This document shows positions 39,366 to 47,523 of a DNA stretch of 64,000 nt, in pieces (position 1 is the first letter of the stretch; the number at the start of each line of letters is the position of its first letter). The notes beneath the pieces were generated by a model. That model ran no database searches, had not been told where the DNA came from, and saw only the letters and a list, made by a program, of their open reading frames with translations. The DNA is from CALMKX01 sp036274895 (GTDB lineage: Bacteria; Acidobacteriota; Thermoanaerobaculia; Multivoradales; SZUA-115): assembly GCA_036274895.1 (NCBI GenBank), contig DASUEU010000040.1:1-64000 (forward strand), in the 5' to 3' direction. The translations under genes and the position numbers were made by a program.

Positions 39366-40709
39366 ATGCCCGCTCGCCGGCTCTTCGTGCTGCTCGCGGC
39401 GCTCACCGTGCTCTCGGTGGCCGGTCTGCTCGAGCCGCGCCTGGCCTTCGTCACCCTGGCGGCCGATGGCGTGCTGCTGGTGGCCTTCGTGATCGATCTG
39501 CTGCGGGCCCGCCGGGTGCCCCTCGATGCCGAGCGTTACTGGCCACCGCTGCTGGTCCAGGGGGCGCCGGCCGCGGTCTGCGTCCGCCTCGCCTGGAAGG
39601 TGCCGGCCGGGGCCCTTGGCGGGCAGCGGGTGTTGCTGCGCGAGGGTCTGCATCCGGCCCTGGCCACGGCACCTCGGCGCCAGGACCTGAAGTTACCCGC
39701 CGGCCGCCCGGTCGAGTGGACCTACTCGCTGACACCCCGCCGGCGGGGCGAGGTGCCGGTGGGGCCTCTCTCCGCCCGGGTGCTCGGTCCCTGGCAGCTG
39801 GCCTGGGCCGAGCGCCAGTTGCTGCCCTCGGAGGGGCGGCGGATCTACCCCCAGGTGCGCTGGGAGGGCCGCGTCGGCCAGCTGCTGGCCCTGGCCCAGC
39901 GTCGCGAGCTGGGCAGCGTGCCGCTCGTGGCACAGGGAGTCGGCCGGGAGCCCTATGCGCTGCGCGAGTACCGCACGGGAGATGCTCTCGGCAAGATCCA
40001 CTGGAAGGCCACGGCCCGCCACGACCGGCTGATCACCCGCGAGGAGACTTGGGAGCGGGGCATCCGGCTGCTGATCCTGCTCGACACCGCCCGCTCGATG
40101 ACCGGCAACGCCGAGCGCGCGGGGGCGGGCGCGGCGGGAGAGCGCAGCAAGCTGGACGTGTCCCTCGCGGCCTGTCTGGCCCTGATGCGGGTGGCGGCCG
40201 GGCGGGGGGACCGGGTCACCCTGGCGGCGTTCTCGGACCGGGTCGAAAGGGTGGTGCGGGTGGGGGGTGGCAGCCGGGATCTGGAGCTGGCCTACCGTGC
40301 CCTCTACGATCTGCCGGCCCGCTTCACCGAGCCGGCCTGGGATCTGGCTGCAGCGCAGGCGTTGGCCCTCGAGCCGCGGCGGGCGACGGTGGTGGTGTTC
40401 ACCTCGATCGTCGACCTCGCGACCGCCGAGCCCCTGCGCGAGGCCCTCGGAGTGCTCGGTCGCCGCCATCGCAGCCTGCTGGTCAACCTCGAGGACCCGG
40501 AGCTCTCGGCCCTGGCACGAGAAGAGCCGGCGGACGCCCCGGGGGCCTTCGCCCAGGTCGGGGCCCTCGAGATCTTGCTCGCCAACCGCCGCCTGGGCAA
40601 GAGCCTCGGCCGGCGCGGCACCCGCGTCGTCACCTGCCCCGCCGACCGTCTGGCCCTCTCGGCCCTCGAGGCCTACCTGGCGTTCTTCCGCGAGCGGGGC
40701 GGGCGGTAG
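39366..40709 (+). CDS. DUF58 (von Willebrand A-like) protein
   Basis: A 447-residue protein with two N-terminal helices (about 5-45), a beta domain, then the DUF58 signature 'YRTGDALGKIHWKATARHDRLITREE' split around residues 200-225 and a vWA fold with a partial metal site ('LILLDTARSM', in place of DxSxS). It is the usual partner of MoxR ATPases. Last gene of the seven-gene operon; 12 bases after moxR. The missing second Ser of the MIDAS motif suggests weak or no metal binding. Confidence 0.9.
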   Translation: MPARRLFVLLAALTVLSVAGLLEPRLAFVTLAADGVLLVAFVIDLLRARRVPLDAERYWPPLLVQGAPAAVCVRLAWKVPAGALGGQRVLLREGLHPALATAPRRQDLKLPAGRPVEWTYSLTPRRRGEVPVGPLSARVLGPWQLAWAERQLLPSEGRRIYPQVRWEGRVGQLLALAQRRELGSVPLVAQGVGREPYALREYRTGDALGKIHWKATARHDRLITREETWERGIRLLILLDTARSMTGNAERAGAGAAGERSKLDVSLAACLALMRVAAGRGDRVTLAAFSDRVERVVRVGGGSRDLELAYRALYDLPARFTEPAWDLAAAQALALEPRRATVVVFTSIVDLATAEPLREALGVLGRRHRSLLVNLEDPELSALAREEPADAPGAFAQVGALEILLANRRLGKSLGRRGTRVVTCPADRLALSALEAYLAFFRERGGR

Positions 40710-40713
40710 GTGG

Positions 40714-40719
40714 TAAGGT
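40714..40719 (+). promoter_or_regulatory. -10 box of a probably leaderless Uma2 gene
   Basis: TAAGGT ends six bases before the ATG at 40726 with no Shine-Dalgarno sequence. It suggests that the Uma2 gene is transcribed separately from the MoxR operon, which ends 16 bases earlier. Confidence 0.35.
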
Positions 40720-40725
40720 CGGATC

Positions 40726-41334
40726 ATGTTGCTCGAGCTCGAGCCCCCCTACCTGGTGATCAAGCCCGGAGTCAGCGAGGCGGAGTTCTATGCCCTGGAG
40801 GGCGAGGACAGTGACTGGGAGTACCTGGACGGGAGGTTGGTGATGTCCCCGGCATCGGACCGACACGAGGATCTCTTCGGCTTTCTTTCCAGCCTCCTGC
40901 GCCTCTTCCTCGACGAGCGAGGAGGCGGTGTCGTGCGCGGCTCGCGCACTCCGATGCGCCTCGACGAGCGCTGGTCTCCGGAGCCGGATCTGCTGGTCGT
41001 CGGCAGCGCGCGGGCTCACCGCCTGACGCCCAAGTACCTGGATGGCCCGGCCGACCTGGTGATCGAGATCGTGTCGGAGGCCGACCCCCGCTTCGAGGTG
41101 CGCGAGAAGCTCCCCCGTTACCAGCAGGCCGGGATCCCCGAGATCTGGCTGATCGACCCCGCCAACCGGCAGCTCTCCGTGCACTGGCTCGAGGGCGCCG
41201 CCTATCACCAAGCAACCGCCACCACCGGCCGCCTCGAAGCCCGCACCGTCCCCGGCTTCTGGATCGAGGTCGACTGGCTGTGGCAGGAGAAGCTGCCGTC
41301 CACCTTCGACTGCCTGCGGAGGGTCCTGGGCTGA
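40726..41334 (+). CDS. Uma2-family (DUF820) putative endonuclease
   Basis: A 202-residue protein of the Uma2/DUF820 family, a PD-(D/E)XK nuclease-like fold. The expected residues are present: 'SPASDRHEDLFGFLSSLL' (His), 'PDLLVV' (Asp), 'DLVIEIVSEAD' (Glu) and 'REKLPRYQQAGIPEIWLID' (Lys). Uma2 genes are very numerous in cyanobacteria and some other phyla, usually solitary, and their function is not established; DNA cleavage is predicted by fold only. Next gene starts three bases downstream. Confidence 0.85.
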   Translation: MLLELEPPYLVIKPGVSEAEFYALEGEDSDWEYLDGRLVMSPASDRHEDLFGFLSSLLRLFLDERGGGVVRGSRTPMRLDERWSPEPDLLVVGSARAHRLTPKYLDGPADLVIEIVSEADPRFEVREKLPRYQQAGIPEIWLIDPANRQLSVHWLEGAAYHQATATTGRLEARTVPGFWIEVDWLWQEKLPSTFDCLRRVLG

Positions 41335-41337
41335 GCC

Positions 41338-42489
41338 ATGGCCGGGACCGGACGTCGGATGGCGACTTTCGAGCTGGAGAGCTCGGCTCAACTCTCTGAG
41401 GGCGAGCTCGCCGCCCTGGTCGAGGACGTGCTCGCCGGCCGCGGTGCCGAGGGAGCCGAGGAGGCCGTCGAGGCGGCGGGCATGGCGGCTCTGCCTGCGC
41501 TCGCCGACTTGCTGTCCCGGGACCTGCCCATCGAGCAGATCGAGGCCGTGGAGAGCCGGCTGAAGCGGGCCCTCCTCGGCCTGATGCGGGGGGAGCCGTC
41601 GGGCGAGCGGGCGCGGGAGCTGGCCCGCTTCCAGCGCGACCTGGGCCTGCTCATCAAGTACAAGAGCTACGGCATCAAGGCTTCGAGCCCGCTGGGCTAT
41701 TCGCTGTTCGTGCTGACCCCGGGGGAGGGGTTCAGCTTCCAGCGCCACCGCAGCCACAAGACCGAGATCTTCCACATCCTCGCGGTCTCGAGCGACGCCC
41801 GGGTCTTTCTCTGCTCCTCGGAGCAATGGCGGGACTGCTTCGAGCCGGCCGCGTTCGCCTCCTGGCTCGCGGGCCGAGCCGATCCGCGCTATGACACGTT
41901 CAGCCTGGTGCCGCGACCCGGTGACGTGATCGTGATCGACACCACGGACGTGGTCCACTCGGTGACCGGCTGTGTCCTGGAGGAGTTCGCCTCGGTCTCC
42001 ACCGACATGGTGGATCGGCTCTTCGATCAGAACCTCGGGCGCCCGGTGCCGCTGGCCGGTGGCCGAGCCACGGTGAAGGAACGCTTGCTCGCTCTCGACG
42101 CCGAGCCCTTGCGGCGGAGGATCCGGCCGGGAACGTCCGGTCCGGCGATCGAGGATCTGGCCCAGGATCCGGCTCCGGTCAGCCAGAGGGCGTGGTTTGG
42201 CAGCACTCCCTCGTTCAGCGCCGCACATTGGCGGATCGACCCCGGCCAGGAGACCCCCCTCGAGTCCTGTGGCCGGCAAGCGATCTCGCTCTACGCCCTC
42301 CAAGGCCAGGGCGATCTTCTGCTGGTGGATGAAACCGAGCTCGGCCAACCGGCGATCCCGCGTCTGGACCTGCACCGGGGAGACAGCCTGATGATCCCGC
42401 CGGGCTGCCACTACCAGCTGCGCAACCGCGGCACCGAGCCCCTGGTGGTCTCGGAGCACCGCATCGAGCCGGCGGTGGCGCTGGGCTGA
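41338..42489 (+). CDS. Two-cupin-domain protein
   Basis: A 383-residue cytosolic protein. A helical N-terminal part (1-100) precedes a first cupin barrel ('GEGFSFQRHRSHKTEIFHILAV' split, residues 124-145, with metal-binding His and Glu; then 'PRPGDVIVIDTTDVVHSVTG') and a second one ('SLYALQGQGDLLLVDE..HRGDSLMIPPGCHYQLRNRGTEPLVV', 315-375) that lacks most metal ligands. This layout recalls sugar isomerases/epimerases and D-lyxose ketol-isomerase-type cupins, but no specific activity can be assigned. The start could also be Met8 (41359). It lies between Uma2 and the 4-TM/HAD pair, and may act with the sugar-phosphate-type phosphatase downstream. Confidence 0.7.
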   Translation: MAGTGRRMATFELESSAQLSEGELAALVEDVLAGRGAEGAEEAVEAAGMAALPALADLLSRDLPIEQIEAVESRLKRALLGLMRGEPSGERARELARFQRDLGLLIKYKSYGIKASSPLGYSLFVLTPGEGFSFQRHRSHKTEIFHILAVSSDARVFLCSSEQWRDCFEPAAFASWLAGRADPRYDTFSLVPRPGDVIVIDTTDVVHSVTGCVLEEFASVSTDMVDRLFDQNLGRPVPLAGGRATVKERLLALDAEPLRRRIRPGTSGPAIEDLAQDPAPVSQRAWFGSTPSFSAAHWRIDPGQETPLESCGRQAISLYALQGQGDLLLVDETELGQPAIPRLDLHRGDSLMIPPGCHYQLRNRGTEPLVVSEHRIEPAVALG

Positions 42490-42507
42490 CCCGGCGAGGA
42501 ATAAGGC

Positions 42508-43026
42508 GTGGAAGAAGCACCTGCCATCGCGCATCTCGAGGTCCTGCGGAACGATGCGCGGGACGAGATCAAGCGCAGGATCGAGCAGCGTGACAAGTAC
42601 TCCATCCAGATGACGATCTCCCTCGCAGCCGTCATCGGTGTGGCAGTGTCGAAAGGTGGTGAGTTCCAGCGTGCGCTGATCGTCGCGCCTCTTGTGGCTT
42701 TGTATTTCACGGTCCTGATTCTGTACAGCTACAGGATTCATGCACTCCTGGCGCGCTACCTGCGAGATCAGATCGAACCTCAGCTCGCGAGGCTTTGTGG
42801 GACGCCGCTTGTAGCGGAATGGGAGAACTACTACAAGGGTCATGCGGTGCCAGGAATTCGTCGATCCTTCTTCCTGACCGGGATGTGGATTGTCGACTTG
42901 GGCTCGATGGGCTATCTCTGGTTCTCCGAGGACGGAGAGCCGGCCTTCAGAGTCGCGACGATCGTGACCTTTGCACTCTACACGGTAGGTTGCGCGACGC
43001 TGACGTGGAAGTTCTGGAAGAACTGA
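42508..43026 (+). CDS. Four-helix membrane protein of unknown function
   Basis: A 172-residue protein from a GTG start. A charged N-terminal helix (1-30, 'LRNDARDEIKRRIEQRDKYS') leads into two membrane helices (about 33-50 and 55-76), a cytosolic middle with 'RYLRDQIEPQLARLCG' and 'WENYY', and two more helices (about 115-137 and 145-168). The layout of paired helices around a soluble loop recalls small membrane sensors or effectors such as SLATT-type proteins, but I see no decisive motif. The stretch has lower GC and different codon use from its neighbours, which suggests acquisition by transfer. One base separates its stop from the HAD gene. Confidence 0.65.
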   Translation: MEEAPAIAHLEVLRNDARDEIKRRIEQRDKYSIQMTISLAAVIGVAVSKGGEFQRALIVAPLVALYFTVLILYSYRIHALLARYLRDQIEPQLARLCGTPLVAEWENYYKGHAVPGIRRSFFLTGMWIVDLGSMGYLWFSEDGEPAFRVATIVTFALYTVGCATLTWKFWKN

Positions 43027-43027
43027 C

Positions 43028-43708
43028 GTGTTGAGCTGGAGCCGAGTACCAGACGAGCGCTTTGGTCGAGCGATTTTCCTGGATCGTGATGGCACGATCA
43101 ACATGGACACGCATTATCCACATCGATTGGAGGATCTCGAGCTGGTGCCGGGCGCTGCGACGGGCCTTCGGAAGTTGGCCCAGCTTCCCGCTCTGCTCAT
43201 CGTAGTTTCCAATCAGTCCGGTATTGGGCTCGGCCGCTACACTGAGCAGCAAATGACGCAGTTCAATGAGGAGCTTCGGCGTCGCATCGAGGCGGTTGGC
43301 GGGCGACTGGACGCATTCTATTTCTGCCCTCACCTGGAGCCCAGTGGTCGCTATCGGAAGGCGAGAGGTTGTTCCTGCTGCAAGCCCGCACCTGGGCTGC
43401 TGCTCGAAGCGGCTTCCGACTTCGGCCTGGACCTGGGAGAGAGTTTCATGGTCGGCGACAGAGTGTCGGATGCGCTTGCCGGGCAGCGCGCAGGCGCCCG
43501 CTCGCTGATTGTGCAGACAGGTAAGGTGGGTGCAGAGAAAGGTGATCTCAGCCCGTGGTCCGGGCAAATCGTCGAGGGCCTGCTCGAGGCCGCCCACTTC
43601 ATCGCCGGTGCCATGGGTCTAGCAGAGTGGGAGCATGAGACCGGCCGAGGAGCTCGCGGCAGCTCGCAGCCCGTGGCTGCTTCCTACCAAATCACTCGAA
43701 CCGCGTAA
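43028..43708 (+). CDS. HAD-IIIA phosphatase, GmhB-like
   Basis: A 226-residue phosphatase of the histidinol-phosphate/heptose-bisphosphate phosphatase group. The HAD motif is LDRDGT (nucleophile Asp19, acid Asp21), motif two VVSNQSG, motif three Lys in 'CCKPAPG' and motif four 'FMVGDRVSD'. A zinc site like that of GmhB is visible: Cys100, His102, and Cys115/Cys117 (or Cys118). GmhB removes the C7 phosphate of heptose 1,7-bisphosphate in LPS heptose synthesis; no other heptose gene is adjacent, so another sugar phosphate is possible. GTG start one base after the 4-TM gene. Lower GC than its surroundings. Its 3' end overlaps the VapC gene on the other strand by 25 bases. Confidence 0.83.
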   Translation: MLSWSRVPDERFGRAIFLDRDGTINMDTHYPHRLEDLELVPGAATGLRKLAQLPALLIVVSNQSGIGLGRYTEQQMTQFNEELRRRIEAVGGRLDAFYFCPHLEPSGRYRKARGCSCCKPAPGLLLEAASDFGLDLGESFMVGDRVSDALAGQRAGARSLIVQTGKVGAEKGDLSPWSGQIVEGLLEAAHFIAGAMGLAEWEHETGRGARGSSQPVAASYQITRTA

Positions 43709-44070
43709 GCCTGGATCGCAGGATCAGGGGTCAAGAGGGTGCAGCCGTGGACCACGGCCTGGGAGATGAGGATGCGGTCGAAAGGGTCCCGGTGCAGCGG
43801 GGGTAGGCGTTCGACGGCCAGGGCCGATTCCTCATCGACCGGCAACTCCGCAACGGCGAGCTTCTCCCGCGCCATGGGCACCCAGCGATGGACGACCCCC
43901 GGGATCTCGAGCTGCTTACGACCGACTTTGATCGCCACCTCCCAGGCCGAGGCGGCGGAGAGCAGTCGCTCGGCGGCGGGTGACAGGAGAATCTCGCGAG
44001 CTTTGGGAGAGAGCTTGGGTGAGTCCAGGGCCGCCCAGAGGAAGGTGCAGGTATCGAGAAGGACCTTCAC
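43684..44070 (-). CDS. PIN-domain toxin VapC
   Basis: A 128-residue PIN-domain RNase, the toxin of a type II module. Acidic active-site residues are present: Asp6 (LLDTCTF), Glu44 (SAWEVAIK), Asp95/Asp98 (DPFDRI) and Asp116 (TPD). The fold type ('LWAALDSPKLSPKAREIL') is that of VapCs paired with Phd/YefM-type antitoxins. The GTG start overlaps the antitoxin stop (GTGA), so it is translated after the antitoxin. Confidence 0.9.
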   Translation of the reverse strand: MKVLLDTCTFLWAALDSPKLSPKAREILLSPAAERLLSAASAWEVAIKVGRKQLEIPGVVHRWVPMAREKLAVAELPVDEESALAVERLPPLHRDPFDRILISQAVVHGCTLLTPDPAIQAYAVRVIW

Positions 44071-44312
44071 TCTTCCTTGCCCTCGAACGCGTCGAGCAGC
44101 CACTCCGGGAGCGGCTCGAAGAACTCCGGGCCGACCTCGAACTGGCCCTTGGCGAAGCCAAGCTCCGGCACCTGCCGATTTGTAGTGGGCAGGGGTCGGA
44201 TCTCGGCGATGGGCACATTGTGCCTGCAAAGCAGGATGGTCTCGCCCGCCTCGATCCGAGAGAGGTACCTCGAGAGATGGGTCTTGGCCTCGTGGACGTT
44301 GAGCTTGGTCAC
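44067..44312 (-). CDS. Phd/YefM-family antitoxin
   Basis: An 81-residue antitoxin starting at a GTG: 'TKLNVHEAKTHLSRYLSRIEAGETILLCRHNVPIAEIRPL' is the Phd/YefM DNA-binding domain, and the acidic C-terminus ('PEFFEPLPEWLLDAFEGKEE') would block the toxin. It precedes and overlaps vapC. A palindrome at 44323-44341 covers its promoter, as expected for autoregulation. The message is probably leaderless. Confidence 0.9.
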   Translation of the reverse strand: MTKLNVHEAKTHLSRYLSRIEAGETILLCRHNVPIAEIRPLPTTNRQVPELGFAKGQFEVGPEFFEPLPEWLLDAFEGKEE

Positions 44313-44318
44313 GGGCTG

Positions 44319-44341
44319 AGTATAGACCAGAAAGTGGACTA
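44319..44341 (-). promoter_or_regulatory. Promoter and operator of the phd-vapC module
   Basis: On the minus strand TATACT (44324-44319) ends six bases before the GTG. It overlaps a 19-bp imperfect palindrome TAGACCA-gaaag-TGGACTA (44323-44341, 6 of 7 arm pairs), a likely binding site for the Phd-type antitoxin. Confidence 0.6.
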
Positions 44342-44363
44342 GATTGTTAGGTCGATCTCCGGG

Positions 44364-46499
44364 TCACCGCGGCGTGGCCTCCGGCAGCCCCCCGTCCACC
44401 GGCAGGGTGGCGCCGGTGGTGGGGGTTCTTCTCAGGGCGAAGAAGAGCACGGCCTCGCCGACGTGGCGGGCGGTGACGCGGGCCTTGAGCAGGTTGCGCT
44501 GGCGGTAGTAGTCCTCGAGCCCGGCCGGGTCGAGGCCGCGGGCCTGCATGCGCGAGGGGCCGACCTCCTGCCACAGGCCGGAAGGCCGGCCGGCGTCGCC
44601 GAAGACGGCGTCCGGCGCCACCAGGTTCACTCGCACGTCGAGGGCCGCCAGCTCCAGGCTGGCGACCCGAGCCAGCTGGTGGGCCGCCGCCTTGGTGGCG
44701 GAGTAGGCGCCGAAGCTCGCCCCCGGGGCGGGCACGTTCTTGGTCGAGATCAGCACCACGTCGCCGCCCGTGCCCTGGCGCTCGAACAGGCGCCCGGCCT
44801 CGGCCAGGGTGTAGAGCACTCCCTCGGTGTTGACCGCCGCCAGGCGCCGGAAGGCCGCCGGGTCCAGCTTGGTCAGGGGGGCGACGTGGGCGAGGCCGGC
44901 GTTGGCCACCACCAGGTCGACCCCTCCCCATTCGGCCGCCGTGGCCGCGAAGGCCTCGGCCACCGAGGCGGCGTCGGTCACGTCCGCCTCCACGGCGAGC
45001 ACCCGGCCGGGGAAGGAGGCGCCGAGCTCCTCGGCCAACCCCGCCAGTCGCGGGCCGGCCAGGTCGGCCAGGGCCAGGTGGACGCCGGCCTCGAGCAGGC
45101 AGCGGGCCACGCCAGCACCGATCGCCCCGGCGGCGCCGGTGAGCAGGGCCACGGTGCCCCCGAGGGGCTCGGCAGCCCGGGCGAGCTTGGCCTGCTGGAA
45201 GGGCCGCACCTCCATGGCGAAGAGGTGCTCGTCCGCGAGGCCCAGGTAGGGGACCCCGGCGTCACGCAGCCACCCCTTGACCTCCACGGTGTGCCGGGCG
45301 AGCTCCAGGGCCAGCCGGGCGGCGCGGGCGTCCGGCCCGGCGGTGACGGCGCCGATCCCGGGGATCAACAGCAGCCGCGGCCCGCCAGAGGTTGCTTCCC
45401 GAGGTGCCAGCCACTTCGGGGAGGGGGTGGCGTGGTCGGCGTGGACGGCGTCCTCCGCCGCGCGGAAGGCGGCCACGGCCGCGGCCAAGGACTCCTTCAA
45501 GGCTGGCTCGTCGTCCCAGGGCAGTCCCTCCAGCCAGAGGGGGAGACGGCCGATGCGGATCAGGTGGTCGGTGGTCAGGGGAGCGGTCACCAGCTGCTGC
45601 CGGGCGCCGCCGCGCGAGAGCTGGCCGAGCAGCGGCGCCTCGCCCGCGGCGGCGAGGATCCGCCGCCGCCAGGGCCGATCCGGGTCGCCGCTCGGCGTCG
45701 CCAGAAGGCCGCGCAGCAGCGGGGCCAGGCGCCGCCAGCGCTCCCGCGCCAGGCGGGGATTGGGGATCGGCTCGGTGCCCTGCTCGCGGGATCCGGAGGC
45801 GGGATGGAGGAAAGCCTCCCGCTCGAGAAATGCCTCGGCGCGGCTGACCAGCTCGATCGTCCGCTGGTAGGCGTCGCGGGCCGTGGGCCCCCAGGTGACG
45901 AGGCCGTGGTGGCACCACACCATGCCGTAGATGCGTGGCTCGCGGGCCAGGGCTTGCCGAGTGGCCCGGGCGAGGTCGAGGCCGGGGGAAACGTAGGGTA
46001 CGACGGCCACCTTCTGGCCCAGGGCCTTGCGGGCTGCGGCCTCCCCGTCGGCCCGGTTGGTCAGCGCCAGCACAGCGTCTGCGTGGCAGTGGATGACGTG
46101 GCGGGCGGGCAGGGCGGCGTGCACGGGGGTCTCGACCGAGGGTGCGGGCCCCTGCGGGTCCAGCCGGCAGGCGGCGAGGAGCCGGCCCATCTCGAGGTCG
46201 TCGGCCTGCTCTCGCTCCAGCACCCGGGCCAGACGGTCGAGGTCGAGGGGCACCAGGTCCGCCGGGCCGAGGTCCGCGAGGTTCCGCCCCGAGCCCTTGA
46301 CCAGCAGGCTGGAAACCCGGTCCCCGAAGGCGTCGGCGGCTTCCACCTTCACCGAGACGTTGCCGCCGCCGGCCAGGGCCAGGGCCGGCTCGGCCCCCAG
46401 CAGGCGAGCCGCGTACAGACATTGCGCCGCTTCGGCGTCGAGGGTGGGATGCTCGGCGGCCAGCGCTAGGGCCTCGGCGTCGGACCAGCGGCTGTGCAC
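44364..46499 (-). CDS. Bifunctional class II aldolase / short-chain dehydrogenase
   Basis: A 711-residue fusion like RhaD/RhaE-type enzymes: an N-terminal class II aldolase domain (about 1-240, 'GNVSVK', zinc His residues in 'HVIHCHADAVLAL' and 'WCHHGLVTWG') and a C-terminal SDR dehydrogenase (about 440-711, TGAAGAIGAG NAD motif, 'NAGLAH', catalytic YSATK). Such proteins oxidise or cleave lactaldehyde, rhamnulose phosphate-like or other deoxysugar intermediates. Start GTG at 46499, six bases after the lsrF stop, so both are one transcript. The linker (near residue 360) contains KWLAPREATSG, encoded by a near-palindromic repeat that also occurs in two other genes here. Confidence 0.86.
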   Translation of the reverse strand: MHSRWSDAEALALAAEHPTLDAEAAQCLYAARLLGAEPALALAGGGNVSVKVEAADAFGDRVSSLLVKGSGRNLADLGPADLVPLDLDRLARVLEREQADDLEMGRLLAACRLDPQGPAPSVETPVHAALPARHVIHCHADAVLALTNRADGEAAARKALGQKVAVVPYVSPGLDLARATRQALAREPRIYGMVWCHHGLVTWGPTARDAYQRTIELVSRAEAFLEREAFLHPASGSREQGTEPIPNPRLARERWRRLAPLLRGLLATPSGDPDRPWRRRILAAAGEAPLLGQLSRGGARQQLVTAPLTTDHLIRIGRLPLWLEGLPWDDEPALKESLAAAVAAFRAAEDAVHADHATPSPKWLAPREATSGGPRLLLIPGIGAVTAGPDARAARLALELARHTVEVKGWLRDAGVPYLGLADEHLFAMEVRPFQQAKLARAAEPLGGTVALLTGAAGAIGAGVARCLLEAGVHLALADLAGPRLAGLAEELGASFPGRVLAVEADVTDAASVAEAFAATAAEWGGVDLVVANAGLAHVAPLTKLDPAAFRRLAAVNTEGVLYTLAEAGRLFERQGTGGDVVLISTKNVPAPGASFGAYSATKAAAHQLARVASLELAALDVRVNLVAPDAVFGDAGRPSGLWQEVGPSRMQARGLDPAGLEDYYRQRNLLKARVTARHVGEAVLFFALRRTPTTGATLPVDGGLPEATPR
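45398..45421. repeat. Near-palindromic 24-bp repeat, copy A
   Basis: CCCGAGGTG-ccagc-CACTTCGGG(G): 9-bp arms with one G-T mismatch, inside the linker of the aldolase/SDR gene. All 24 bases recur exactly at 58818-58841, and 21 recur inverted at 60138-60158. Confidence 0.85.
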
Positions 46500-46505
46500 G
46501 GTGTC

Positions 46506-47390
46506 CTAGTCCTTGGCAGCCTGGAGATCGAGCAAGAAGGCGTAGGCCTGGTCCACCGAGGCCCCCTCGTGAACCACCTTGCGCACGGCCTGGATCATCG
46601 CCGCCGGGTTTCCGGCCTGGAAGATGTTGCGGCCCATGTCCACCCCGGAGGCGCCCTGGTCGATGGCGTTGCGAGCCAGGGCCAGGGCCTCGCGCTCCGG
46701 CAGCTTCTTGCCACCGGCGATGACGATCGGCACCGGGCAGGCGGCGGTGACGGTGTCGAAGCCGTCGTCGACGAAGTAGGTCTTGACGTAGGTGGCCCCC
46801 AGCTCGGCGCAGATGCGCGTCGCCAGGCGCATGTACTTGGCGTCGCGCACCAGCTCGCGGCCGACGGCGGTCACCGCCAGCACGCCGATGCCGTAGCGGG
46901 TGGCCTCGTCGACCAGGCGGGTCAGGTTGTGGACGGACTTGGTCTCGTGGGGCCCGCCGATGAAGACCTGCACGGCCAGGGCCGAGGCGTTCAGGCGGAT
47001 GGCGTCCTCGAGCGAGAGGGCGATCTCCTCATCGGACAGCTCCTTCAGGATCGACGGCCCCCCGCTCGCCCGCAGCACGAGGCCGCCGGGGTAGCTCGGA
47101 GGGATCACCGTGCGCAGGATGCCGCGGGTGAGCATCAGGGTGTCGGCCCAGGGCAGCAGGGGAACGATCGACAGGTCCACCCGCTCGAGGCCGGTGGTCG
47201 GCCCCTGGAAGTAGCCGTGATCGAAGGCCAGCATCACGGTCTTGCCGGTCTCGGGGTCGAAGATCCGCGACAAGCGGTTCTTCATCCCCCAGTCCAGGTG
47301 CTGGCAGCCCTTGAGCGTGAACGGTGCGCTCACCTGGGGCACGTCGACGAAGAAGTCCTTCTCGGGGCGGGTGTCATCCGCTTCGGGCAT
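46506..47390 (-). CDS. lsrF: LsrF-type class I aldolase/thiolase
   Basis: A 294-residue TIM-barrel enzyme of the LsrF family, which in E. coli completes breakdown of phosphorylated autoinducer-2 (3-hydroxy-5-phosphonooxypentane-2,4-dione thiolase). Long stretches match the family closely: 'FTLKGCQHLDWGM', 'VMLAFDHGYFQGPTTGLERVDLS' split near residue 52-74, 'VKTYFV' with the Schiff-base Lys203, and 'IVIAGGKKLPEREAL'. The start at MPEADD is set by GGAGGA seven bases before it, over an upstream Met. No lsr transporter, kinase or LsrG gene is in the window. It lies six bases upstream of the aldolase/SDR fusion, so here it may serve a related sugar-derived substrate rather than AI-2. Confidence 0.88.
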   Translation of the reverse strand: MPEADDTRPEKDFFVDVPQVSAPFTLKGCQHLDWGMKNRLSRIFDPETGKTVMLAFDHGYFQGPTTGLERVDLSIVPLLPWADTLMLTRGILRTVIPPSYPGGLVLRASGGPSILKELSDEEIALSLEDAIRLNASALAVQVFIGGPHETKSVHNLTRLVDEATRYGIGVLAVTAVGRELVRDAKYMRLATRICAELGATYVKTYFVDDGFDTVTAACPVPIVIAGGKKLPEREALALARNAIDQGASGVDMGRNIFQAGNPAAMIQAVRKVVHEGASVDQAYAFLLDLQAAKD

Positions 47391-47523
47391 GAGGGTCCTC
47401 CGGGAGTCCAGCGGCAAGGGTAGCGGCGGCGCGGGGAGGCGTCAACGGGGGAGGCCGGTTCTTGCCGGTTCCTGCTCGAAGCCGCTAAGATGCGGGCGGT
47501 CCATATTCTATGCGGGTATCGCC

